Program-made: the position numbers and the translations under genes
DNA from: Novosphingobium sp. PP1Y
GTDB lineage: Bacteria; Pseudomonadota; Alphaproteobacteria; Sphingomonadales; Sphingomonadaceae
Direction: 5' to 3'
Length of the DNA: 64,000 bases
Assembly: GCF_000253255.1 (NCBI RefSeq)
Contig: NC_015580.1
Coordinates: forward strand, 1,625,001-1,689,000
In this document: positions 51,960-59,915 of the stretch, in pieces
Layout of the letters: every line of letters starts with the position of its first letter
Numbering within the stretch: position 1 is the stretch's first letter
Notes under the pieces: generated by a model
What the model was told of the DNA's origin: nothing
Database searches by the model: none
Seen by the model: the letters and a program-made list of their open reading frames with translations, nothing else

Positions 51960-52970
51960 ATGATAATCGACGCCCATGCTCACCTTGTCGCGCCTGCAGC
52001 GCTTTATTCGCACAGAAGCAACCTCGTCGTTTCTGGGGGGCAATATGGCACCAGCTATCGTGCGCAGGTACCCGATCGTCTGCTGGAAGAGAGCGCGGAA
52101 CAGAATGTCAGGATTATGGATGCAGTGGGGACCGACCTGCAGCTGCTTTCCCCGCGACCTTTTCTGACCTTGAATGGCACCGCCAGGTGGAATGATATCG
52201 TCGACTGGACATGTGACACAAACGACATGATTGCCCGGACGATTCGGATGCATCCGAACCGCTTCCGGGGAGTGGGAGCCTTGCCACAGCAAGCGGGGCG
52301 ACCGGTCACTTCGTTGTTCGATGAAATCGAGCGGGTGGTGGACGAGCTTGGTTTCGTGGGCGTCTTGCTGAACCCTGACCCGAGTGAGGGGATGAACGGA
52401 TCGCCTCCGCTCGGCGATCCCTATTGGTACCCGTTGTACGAGAAATTGTGTGAGTTGGATCTTCCCGCTCATATTCATTCGGGACAATGCTGCAACGGGC
52501 GCGAGACCTATGATGAGCATTTCATTGCAGAAGAGGGACTTGCGATTACCTCCATCTACCGGGCCGACGTGTTCGACCGGTTTCCCGATCTCAAGTTGAT
52601 GATTAGCCATGGCGGCGGTCCCATTCCCTATCAGATCGGACGGTGGCGCTCACACCGGGAAATGGCTCGGGCCCAAGGACGCGTCGCTGCCGATGCGCCC
52701 CAATTCGATGAAATTCTCCGAAAATTCTGGTTTGATACGGTCCTTCATAACCCGGATTCGCTCGCACTTCTGTTCAAGACCGTCGGACACGACAGATGCT
52801 GTTTCGGAACCGAAAGACCCGGATCGGGAGACGGTATCGATCCTGTTTCAGGGCGCCACTACGACGATCTCAAGCCGGTGATCGAGGCGCTTCCTTCACT
52901 TGATCAGGCTGCGCTAAACGGTGTTTTCGAAGGCAATGCCCGTCGATTGTTTTCGCGTCTCGACGTTTGA
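51960..52970 (+). CDS. ligJ: 4-oxalomesaconate hydratase (LigJ-type amidohydrolase family)
   Basis: The 336-residue amidohydrolase-fold protein begins MIIDAHAHL (metal-binding His6 and His8) and shares with LigJ the segments MIARTIRMHPNRF, ELGFVGVLLNPDPSEG, PPLGDPYWYPLYEKLCELD, IHSG, SHGGGPIPY and NGVFEGNARRLFSRLD. LigJ adds water to 4-oxalomesaconate in the protocatechuate 4,5-cleavage and gallate pathways. Followed by RidA and two LigK/RraA-type genes, it forms an isolated lower-pathway module; no LigAB, LigC or LigI is seen in the window. Confidence 0.85.
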   Translation: MIIDAHAHLVAPAALYSHRSNLVVSGGQYGTSYRAQVPDRLLEESAEQNVRIMDAVGTDLQLLSPRPFLTLNGTARWNDIVDWTCDTNDMIARTIRMHPNRFRGVGALPQQAGRPVTSLFDEIERVVDELGFVGVLLNPDPSEGMNGSPPLGDPYWYPLYEKLCELDLPAHIHSGQCCNGRETYDEHFIAEEGLAITSIYRADVFDRFPDLKLMISHGGGPIPYQIGRWRSHREMARAQGRVAADAPQFDEILRKFWFDTVLHNPDSLALLFKTVGHDRCCFGTERPGSGDGIDPVSGRHYDDLKPVIEALPSLDQAALNGVFEGNARRLFSRLDV

Positions 52971-53044
52971 TTACGTGCCTGGCGATGATGCAGATTTTCC
53001 GCGACTTCGGGTAATTCGACAGTTCGCTCTCAAGGATTGGGATC

Positions 53045-53440
53045 GTGACACGACGCAGCATCGAAGTTGAAGGCCTTCACCATTCCGGCAATCCGATCCC
53101 TGCCGCGAGCCGGGTGGACCGTCTTGTCGTGACAGGTGGGGTCTACGGTTTGGATCCGGCAACCGGTGAAGTGGCGGTGGAGGCTGCCGATCAAGTCCGC
53201 CTGACGTTTTGGCAACTGGGCCGGATTTTGGCAGCCGCAGGTGCGTGTTTCGACGATGTTGCCAAACTGACCTTCTATGTGAAGACGAAAGAACTTCGGC
53301 CGACAATCAACGAATGGTGGCTCACCCACTTTCCCGATCCTTACTCGCGGCCGGCCCGGCATATGCTGGTTTACGATGACCTCCCGGGCAAAATCCTGAT
53401 CCAGTGCGAAGCGATGGCGATTGTGCCGGACGATGCCTGA
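53045..53440 (+). CDS. RidA/YjgF-family protein (enamine/imine deaminase type)
   Basis: From GTG 53045 (AAGGA upstream) the 131-residue protein shows the RidA fold: VVTGGVYGLDPATG, VRLTFWQLGRILAAAGACFDDVAKLTFYV and PARHMLVYDDLPG plus VQCEAMA-like end. Classic RidA carries an Arg near RxxExxA; here the C-terminal QCEAMAIV is kept. In catabolic operons such proteins may hydrolyse reactive 2-oxo/enol or amino intermediates. Its stop overlaps the next start. Confidence 0.8.
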   Translation: MTRRSIEVEGLHHSGNPIPAASRVDRLVVTGGVYGLDPATGEVAVEAADQVRLTFWQLGRILAAAGACFDDVAKLTFYVKTKELRPTINEWWLTHFPDPYSRPARHMLVYDDLPGKILIQCEAMAIVPDDA

Positions 53441-54110
53441 AGACATCCCCCCTTCGTCTTGTTTTGTTGCTGCCCAGAGTGTCGCCGATTTTGACACTTG
53501 CACCATTTCAGACGCGCTCGACAAACTCGGTTTCCGCGGCGCCGTCGCGGGAATCGTCCGGTTGACCGCAAACAGACAACGAATTGCCGGCAGGGTTGTC
53601 ACCGTGAAACTCGGACCCGCGATGGAAGGACTGCCCAAACGGCACTTGGGTGCCTCTGCCATAATGGCGGCACAACCGGGCGAGATAGTGGTGGTCGAAC
53701 ATCGCGGCAGGACCGATGCCTCGGGCTGGGGTGGCTTGCTGAGCCGGGGAGCGCTTCGGAAAGGCATTGCGGGGGTGATCGTCGACGGAGCCTGTCGCGA
53801 TCTGGATGAAAGCAGCGAGCTTGGATTCCCAGTCTTCGGCCGCGCAGTTGTTCCCCTTACAGCGCGCGGACGGGTCGCGGAGCATGACTGGGGCTGCCCC
53901 GTCACAATCGGCAGCATTGTGGTCAATCCCGGCGATTGGGTTGTCGCGGATGGAAGCGGAGTCGTGTTCGTCGAGCAGCAGCACCTGGACAAAGTGCTGG
54001 CGGAGGCGGAGCGCATTCAGGGCCGCGAAACAGCCATGATCACCGCGCTTGAGCAAGGCGCTCCAATCGATCGGGTGATGGGCGCGAACTACGAAGATAT
54101 GTTGAAATAG
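53433..54110 (+). CDS. RraA/LigK-family 4-hydroxy-4-methyl-2-oxoglutarate aldolase-like protein (copy 1)
   Basis: The 225-residue protein has TISDALDKLGFRGAVAGI, GEIVVVEHRG, GVIVDGACRDLDE (the Arg-Asp pair that binds pyruvate and metal) and DWVVADGSGVVFVE. These are the motifs of the ProA/LigK class II pyruvate aldolases in the RraA fold. It would cleave 4-carboxy-4-hydroxy-2-oxoadipate, the LigJ product, to pyruvate and oxaloacetate. The start at 53433 overlaps the RidA stop. A second related gene follows within 12 bases. Confidence 0.83.
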   Translation: MPEDIPPSSCFVAAQSVADFDTCTISDALDKLGFRGAVAGIVRLTANRQRIAGRVVTVKLGPAMEGLPKRHLGASAIMAAQPGEIVVVEHRGRTDASGWGGLLSRGALRKGIAGVIVDGACRDLDESSELGFPVFGRAVVPLTARGRVAEHDWGCPVTIGSIVVNPGDWVVADGSGVVFVEQQHLDKVLAEAERIQGRETAMITALEQGAPIDRVMGANYEDMLK

Positions 54111-54122
54111 GCGGTGAAAGCT

Positions 54123-54779
54123 ATGATCGAGGAAGCACTTGTTACGCGACTGAATGCAGTGGGCGTAACCGCTTTGTCCGATGCGCTGGATCGCCTGGCG
54201 ATCAGCGGCCAGGCGATTGGCATCCTGCCGGTAGCACGGGGGATGAAGTTTGCGGGACCAGCCTTCACGGTTCAGATGCTTCCAGTCGGACTGACGCAGG
54301 GAATAGTCGGAGACTATATCGACGACGTGCCGAAGGGCGCAGTGGTTGCAATCGACAACGGCGGTAAGTTAAATCAGACCGTCTGGGGTGATATCTTGAC
54401 CCGTGTGGCGCACAGAATGGGCGTCGCGGGGACGGTGATCGATGGGGTCTGTCGCGACAGCGATTGCTGTGTTTCGCTGGATTACCCGGTGTTTTCCCGC
54501 AGCGTCACAATGCGGACTGCCAAAGATAGATCCACAGCGCACGCCTATGATGTGCCCATTCAACTTGCCGACGTTCGAATAGAGCCTGGCGATTGGCTGG
54601 TGGGCGATTCCGATGGAGTCGTTGCAATTCCAGTGGGCCGGGTCGAGGAAGTCGTCGCGATCGCCGAAGAAGTCGAAGCAGCCGAACAGGCAATCCTTGC
54701 CGCCGTTGATGCGGGAATGCGCCTGGACGAAGCCCGGCGCGCCGGTGGGTATCACGCGCTTCAGTCACGTGCGGTTTGA
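54123..54779 (+). CDS. RraA/LigK-family aldolase-like protein (copy 2)
   Basis: The 218-residue protein has TALSDALDRLAISG, GAVVAIDNGG, GTVIDGVCRDSDC (conserved Arg-Asp) and DWLVGDSDGVVAIP. It is clearly paralogous to the gene upstream but diverged well beyond a recent duplication. ATG 54123 follows GGTGAAAG; a GTG at 54114 is in frame. The two may form a hetero-oligomer, act on different acids, or one may be a non-catalytic partner. The residue after Arg-Asp (SDC versus LDE) lacks the acidic residue present in copy 1. Confidence 0.82.
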   Translation: MIEEALVTRLNAVGVTALSDALDRLAISGQAIGILPVARGMKFAGPAFTVQMLPVGLTQGIVGDYIDDVPKGAVVAIDNGGKLNQTVWGDILTRVAHRMGVAGTVIDGVCRDSDCCVSLDYPVFSRSVTMRTAKDRSTAHAYDVPIQLADVRIEPGDWLVGDSDGVVAIPVGRVEEVVAIAEEVEAAEQAILAAVDAGMRLDEARRAGGYHALQSRAV

Positions 54780-54858
54780 TGCCGTCCGAACGGGCCTCGT
54801 TTCAATTCGAATGGCGAAAGTTGCTCCGGTCGCGAGAAGCGGCTCAATAGGATAATAT

Positions 54859-54873
54859 TTGCACATTATACAA
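54859..54873. promoter_or_regulatory. Operator-like palindrome upstream of the membrane desaturase/hydroxylase
   Basis: TTGCACATTATACAA matches the complement of the 46921 site at 14 of 15 positions. It lies about 125 bases before GTG 54997. TTGCAC could also be a -35 box, with TAAAAG 17 bases further as a weak -10. Operator function is inferred. Confidence 0.4.
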
Positions 54874-54996
54874 TGATTGGATAAAAGGCCAAAAGGCAAA
54901 ACCGGCCTGATTCGTGAAGGCCGTTTGCCAGAAGCCACAGGGCGCCAGCAAAGATGGCACCCGTGGCATGAACGGATCTGCGGAGAGGGATTGCCG

Positions 54997-55920
54997 GTGG
55001 CTACGAGCGTTTTTCCGACGACCAAAGAAGAGTATTTCGAGCAGCTGCGGCAGCCGCCGCTGCTGGCATGGCCAACGGCGCTCCTTTTTGTCGTGTCGAT
55101 GCTGGGGATCGGTACCGTCTGGTATCTGGCGCTGACCGGGCAAATCGCGCTTTGGCAAGGCGCAATCGCCAACGGCCTGCTCACCTATCTGCTGTTCAGC
55201 GTTATCCACGATGCGTCGCATTGTTCGCTGTCGCGCGTCGGTTGGCTGAACGAATCGATCGGGGCGATCGGTCTGTTCTTTCTTTTTCCCTATGCGCCGA
55301 TGGTTCTGTTGCGGTGGGTGCACAACAAGCATCACAGCTTCGCCAACGGCCCGATGGATCCGGATCGGTTTGAGCACGAAGCCCCGTGGTGGCAGGTGCC
55401 CTTCCGCTGGACGTTCTTCGACGGCGCCTACATCCATTATTTCATCAAGCATGGGCAATCGGTGCGCAAGCGGCACGGCATGCAGCTGATCGTCTTCTAC
55501 ACCTTCCTGGCGGTGCTGTTCGCCGGAGCGGTCTATTTCGGCTATGGGCTTGAGCTGTTGATGCTGTGGTTCGTCCCATCGCGCATCTCGCTGTTCATGA
55601 TTGCTGTGGTGTTCGTCATTCTGCCGCACTATCCCGCCGTGGTCGCCCAGGACGAAGATCCCTACATGGCGACGACGATGCGGTTCGGGTTCGAATGGCT
55701 GCTGACCCCGGTGCTGGTCTATCAGAACTACCACCTGATCCATCACCTCTATCCGGAGATCCCCTTCTACCGGATGCACAAGGCCTATTACCTGCGCTAC
55801 GACGAGATTAACGCGCAAGATATTCCGCGGCAGACCGCCTTCGGGCTGGCGCCGGAAAATATCGAAGCGCACCGGGCTTTCCGGCTGATGAAGGACGCGA
55901 TGGCGGTTCCCGCCGAATAG
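54997..55920 (+). CDS. Membrane fatty acid desaturase/hydroxylase-family protein
   Basis: From GTG 54997 (GGAGAGG upstream) the protein has 307 residues with paired hydrophobic segments near 25-65, 85-100 and 180-220. Three histidine boxes are visible: HDASH, HNKHH and HLIHH, as in PF00487 desaturases and carotenoid hydroxylases. The length and WVHNKHHSFANG context do not identify a substrate. It follows the LigJ/LigK module but has its own operator-like site, so it may be separate. It could hydroxylate or desaturate a lipid or an alicyclic substrate. Confidence 0.8.
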   Translation: MATSVFPTTKEEYFEQLRQPPLLAWPTALLFVVSMLGIGTVWYLALTGQIALWQGAIANGLLTYLLFSVIHDASHCSLSRVGWLNESIGAIGLFFLFPYAPMVLLRWVHNKHHSFANGPMDPDRFEHEAPWWQVPFRWTFFDGAYIHYFIKHGQSVRKRHGMQLIVFYTFLAVLFAGAVYFGYGLELLMLWFVPSRISLFMIAVVFVILPHYPAVVAQDEDPYMATTMRFGFEWLLTPVLVYQNYHLIHHLYPEIPFYRMHKAYYLRYDEINAQDIPRQTAFGLAPENIEAHRAFRLMKDAMAVPAE

Positions 55921-56334
55921 GAGCGATTCTAGGGGGGGACCTATTGCCAGCGCCTTCTAGACGCCCAAATGGTAAAGATTTCGGACGTAACCGGATGCGG
56001 GGAAGGCTTGGTTGCGTTTCCAACGCCGTTTGCCGTCGAGATCGAAGCCAATTGGACGACCCGCAGGGATTTCTCCCCCGATTGTTATCCGTCAAACGTA
56101 TAGTCCGGCTCCTTTTCGTACTGCGACTCAATGTGGGTCTGGAGTTTTCCGCCTTTCCCAGTTCCGGTGGGCTGGTTTCACCGGCTGAGTTTGCCAGCCT
56201 GATCGGGGGGGTATCCGCCACCGGCTTGCCTTTCTCGCCCAGCTTGATGACAGACGCATTCTGCGCGACCGTGGACTTCGGCGCTTTCATGGCGTAACTC
56301 CACGCCCAGCCAAGGATGTCAACGGCAGAAGACG
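55921..56334. other. Stretch with no gene I can support
   Basis: A minus-strand frame from ATG 56290 (basic, low-complexity, rich in Ser, Arg and Pro) runs back into the desaturase gene, and a plus-strand frame runs from 55944 to 56297. Neither resembles a known family, and neither has a good ribosome site. The segment lies next to insertion-sequence debris and is probably degenerate. Confidence 0.5.
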
Positions 56335-56743
56335 CTAACCCAGAACGGTCCAAGATTCCGGGTGCAGATAATGCATCTGCACGCCGTCAATCGCGACGAA
56401 GCCTTCTTCGCGCGGAACGGTCAGAGTTTCAGTGAACCAGCCTGGCAGCGCCGACAAGTCCAGCGCCCATTCCGGCACAATATCGGTTATAGCCGATTCC
56501 ATGAACTGCGATGCCTCGTCATGCCAGCATGAAGCGCGCGAGCTGATCGCACACATGGCGGAAACAAGCGCGCAGCTCGCACCACAGGTCGGGCAGTGAC
56601 AGTTTGTCCAGCGCCACTTGCGAAGAAACAATGTGCGCGCCCGGGTTGTAATTCCAGTACCAGATTTCGCCTCGCGCTGCGGCTGAATCGATCAGCCTTG
56701 TATCACCGTTGAGCTGGTTCGAAAGCACGGGCCTGCCGGTCAA
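56335..56743 (-). pseudogene. Gene remnant interrupted by a frame change next to the IS701-type element
   Basis: Minus-strand coding-like text runs from the IS edge (GEIWYWNYNPGAHIVSSQVALDKLSLPDLW) to a stop at 56519, while another frame carries on (PGWFTETLTVPREEGFVAIDG...HY) to a stop at 56335. The last part resembles the N-terminus of alpha/beta hydrolases (PxWF, then DG-x2-HY). I read this as fragments of one or two broken genes. No function is assigned. Confidence 0.4.
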
Positions 56744-56744
56744 A

Positions 56745-57049
56745 CTAATACTACAGTTGCATTTGAAGTCGCTTTCTTCGATGGCAGTGAGCCGCGACGG
56801 ACTGGTGCATTCGCCGCCATCGGGACCATGCCCAGATTGCTGCGGGATGGGTCTTGGTTGCGAGGAGGAGCTTCGCGATGAGACGCCGGATTTCCGGTGT
56901 TGTGAGGAGGCCCTGAAGTAAGCGCATCATGCTGCCCGTCGGTCCGGACTCGTTTTGTCCCGTTTACTTGGGTCGCCGAGTTCGGGTTCGGCACGGATCC
57001 AGGCGGCGCGGCGCTGATCGGCGGCGAGCTTGGCGAGGAAGGCGGCAGC
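56745..57049 (-). repeat. Left arm of 305-bp perfect inverted repeat
   Basis: Identical, inverted, to 57872-58176. On the minus strand it encodes the transposase C-terminus (FLAKLAADQRRAAW, stop at 56927), showing it is the 3' end of a second IS copy in opposite orientation. Confidence 0.95.
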
Positions 57050-57994
57050 ATGGCCACTCTTTGCGACAACGATGGCGTGCTTGTCGTGGACGAGACGGGG
57101 TTTGTGAAGAAGGGCGCGCATTCGGTTGGGGTGGCGCGGCAATATTCGGGAACGGCCGGGCGGATCGAGAACAGCCAGGTCGGCGTGTTTCTGGGCTATG
57201 CCAGTCGCTACGGTCACGCCCTGATCGATCGGCGGCTCTATCTCCCCCAGGCCTGGGCCGGGGACAGCGAACGTCGCCGAAAGGCGAGCGTGCCGGAGGA
57301 TGTTGCCTTCTCCACCAAGCCGGCCATGGCGCGCGAGATGATCGCCGCAGCACTGGATACCGGCATCTCCTGCGCCTGGGTGCTGGCCGATGCGCTCTAT
57401 GGCTCGGATTACAAGTTGCGTCGCATGCTGGAGGATCGCGGTCAGCCCTATGTCCTGGCGGTGCGTTCCAACCAGCATTTGCGGTTCCTCACACAAGAGG
57501 GCCTCGTCCAGACCGATCCCGCTTATCTGGCAGGGGAACTCGAAGCGGGTGACTGGCATGCTCTGTCGGCGGGTGAAGGCGCCAAGGGGCCACGGCTGTA
57601 TCACTGGGCACGCCTGCCATTGAACTGGACAACGCAAGACGGTTTCGAACGCTGGCTGCTGTTCCGCCGCAACCTCAGGAACCCCGACGAGATCGCCTAC
57701 TATTTCGCTCATGCGCGCGAAGGAGCCTCGCTCGCGGAACTGGCTGGAGCAGCGGGCCTGCGCTGGACTATTGAGGAATGCTTCCTGCGCGCCAAGGATG
57801 ATCTCGGGCTCGATCATTGCGAGGCCCGCTCCTGGCATGGCTGGCATCGCCACATGACGCTGGTCATGGCCGCTGCCGCCTTCCTCGCCAAGCTCGCCGC
57901 CGATCAGCGCCGCGCCGCCTGGATCCGTGCCGAACCCGAACTCGGCGACCCAAGTAAACGGGACAAAACGAGTCCGGACCGACGGGCAGCATGA
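57050..57994 (+). pseudogene. N-terminally truncated IS701-family DDE transposase
   Basis: The 314-codon frame keeps the catalytic triad: Asp in VLVVDETGF, Asp in VLADALYGSD and Glu in RWTIEECF. Full IS701 transposases carry an N-terminal region of roughly a hundred or more residues before the VVDETGF motif; here similarity begins nine codons before it, exactly at the inverted-repeat junction. An ATG and a GAGGAAGG sit at the junction, so a shortened protein could be made but is unlikely to transpose. Confidence 0.85.
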
Positions 57995-58176
57995 TGCGCT
58001 TACTTCAGGGCCTCCTCACAACACCGGAAATCCGGCGTCTCATCGCGAAGCTCCTCCTCGCAACCAAGACCCATCCCGCAGCAATCTGGGCATGGTCCCG
58101 ATGGCGGCGAATGCACCAGTCCGTCGCGGCTCACTGCCATCGAAGAAAGCGACTTCAAATGCAACTGTAGTATTAG
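57872..58176 (+). repeat. Right arm of 305-bp perfect inverted repeat
   Basis: Identical, inverted, to 56745-57049. It contains the last part of the transposase frame (stop at 57992-57994) and about 180 bases of 3' non-coding IS sequence ending in TACTACAGTTGC-type terminus read inwards. Confidence 0.95.
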
Positions 58177-58535
58177 AGCGTTTTGCGGATAACCTGAATC
58201 GAGGGATTCCTGCGGGAGTCGATTTGTGATTCACCCTCATTGGAGGTGGATCATGGGCAGAGCGCATTCTTCTGATCTGGTCGTGTCCCAGGGGGTTCTC
58301 TAATCGCATTCGTCAAGCTGTTGTGATGGGATATCGGCGACCAGGCTCATGGTTCTCTTCGAGGTCGGCGGTTTGTTGCCGCCTCAGCATGGCGTTGGAC
58401 AGGTTCAGCAGGCCAATGTGGTGTTCGCGGTCACCGATATTTTCGGTGCTCGCATCCGTGGGATCGGCCTTGGCTGCGCCATCGTCCTGGCCGGACGATT
58501 CCGTTGACGTCAGCGTGACGTACGATGGGTTGCAA
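58177..58535 (+). other. Non-coding stretch with probable IS630-type end remnant
   Basis: Directly after the IS701 edge come GAGCGTTTTGCGGATAACC-like bases and then, at about 58254, a 16-codon frame MGRAHSSDLVVSQGVL that resembles the very start of IS630-family transposases (MGRAHSSDL) before it is cut off. The remainder to 58535 is the 3' non-coding side of the IS110-type element. No intact gene is seen. Confidence 0.4.
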
Positions 58536-59576
58536 TCATGCGTCCTGCACCTTCTCTGCGGATGACCAGCGGAACTCCTCGCCCGTCGTCCACATGGCAT
58601 GGAGGATGGTGGCGAGTTTGCGGGCCACGGCAACCTTCGCTTTCTTGAAGCCGCCGCGCTTGGCGATGCGCAGGCCCCAGCTTTTGAGCGCCGAAAACCG
58701 GTCGATGCGCGTCAGCAGCGCATTGGCGGCCTCGTAGAGACTGCGTCTGAGAAAGTCGTCGCCGCGCCGGGATATCCGGCCCGCTTTCATGGTTTCGCCT
58801 GAAGCGTAAATTCTGGGCGTGAGCCCAAGATAGGCGCCAGCGCTCGATGATCGGCGGAAACGCGCGGGGTCGTCGATAGTGGCAACAAACCCGAGCGCAG
58901 TGACGACACCGACCCCGGGCACAGTCATGAGGTGCCGCACAGTGGCATTGCTGCGCGCGGTCGAGCGAACCTTGGTGTCAAGCGCCCGGATTTGGGCGAG
59001 GATGTCCGCGCGTGCCTTCATCAGCGACTCGACCACAGTACGGATCGTCGGCGATGCGTCCAACTCGCCGCTGACGATTTCCTCGGCGCGCTTGGCGAAG
59101 CCGCCGACACGCTTGCCGAACACGATGCCGAAGGTGCGCAAAACACCTCGGATCTGGTTTTCGAGGTCGCAGCGGATCTGGACGAACTGGCTGCGCGTGG
59201 CGAGCAGCGCGCGCACCTCGTGGCTCGAAGCCGACTTCACATGCACGCTCTTGCACCAGCCCGTTCGCACGATCTGCGCGAGTCCTACAGCGTCATTACG
59301 GTCAGTCTTGGCCGGCATCATCCTCAAGGCTGCGTTGGCATGGCGCGCGTCCATGCAGACGATCGGCACTCCGCGCGCCATCAGTCCGTTCTACAGCCAG
59401 ACCGACAAGGGGCCGGTCTCCAGCCCGGCGCGCGTCAGGGCGAACGGTTCGAGTGCAGCGGCTATCACGTCGGGGCATGTCGTCACCTTCCGTTCCGCGA
59501 CAATACCTCCCTCCTCGTCGACGATGCAGATCGAGGTCGTTTGCTGGCTGACATCCAGCCCGGCATAATGCTTCAT
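58536..59576 (-). pseudogene. IS110-family transposase with one in-frame stop
   Basis: From ATG 59576 the frame begins MKHYAGLDVSQQTTSICIVD, the RuvC-like N-terminus of IS110 transposases, and continues in the same frame to 58536 with KTDRNDAVGLAQIVRTGW and the C-terminal MTVPGVGVVTALGFVATIDD. A single TAG at 59391-59393 (after GPLSVWL) breaks the frame. Everything else appears intact, so this is a point nonsense mutation, or a read error. The element is probably immobile unless the stop is suppressed. Confidence 0.88.
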
Positions 59577-59591
59577 GGCGGTTCTCCTCAT

Positions 59592-59915
59592 AGCGTCGGC
59601 ACATTGGCCTGGGTTGCCACCAGCCAGTGTGGAGAGCCGCCACCCTCAAGGCGAGGCCCATCGGCGATTGACGCTATGTGGTGTAACTGCGCTCGCTGCG
59701 CTGTCGATCCTCGGTCGCACCGCCCATTCGCGCTATGCGCGCGCCGAGTTTGGCCTGATGAGCACTGAGCGTATTGGCCTTGATGCCTGAGCCCTCGACG
59801 TTACGGTTCATAAAATTGAATCCAGATCTTCGCACGACGCATCGCAAGATTATGAAACAACGTACTACAATTATAAATCAATCTATAAACGGTTAAAAAT
59901 CATCATGTGGGATAA
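59592..59915. other. Non-coding flank of the IS110-type element; AT-rich towards 59915
   Basis: This 324-base stretch holds no supported gene. The part next to the transposase start is the 5' non-coding region of the IS110 element, where members of this family encode a bridge RNA; no structure was confirmed here. From about 59800 the sequence becomes AT-rich and runs into the 3' end of the propionyl-CoA synthetase gene. No strong terminator hairpin was found. Confidence 0.4.

Larger units (their letters stand above)
56745..58176 (+). mobile_element. IS701-family element derivative with 305-bp perfect terminal inverted repeats
   Basis: The element is bounded by CTAA at 56745 and TTAG at 58176. 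Its two ends, 56745-57049 and 57872-58176, are exact inverted copies over 305 bases, checked base by base. The central 57050-57871 holds the rest of a DDE transposase. The repeat is the 3' end of the IS including the last about 40 codons of the transposase, so the original 5' end has been replaced by an inverted copy of the 3' end. The YTAR-type tetranucleotides fit the known IS701 target preference but are not direct repeats. Confidence 0.85.

Noticed and set aside
56927..57853. Minus-strand 308-codon frame across the IS701 element
   Set aside because: It is antisense to the transposase, and only its last about 40 codons are real transposase text, which come from the inverted repeat.
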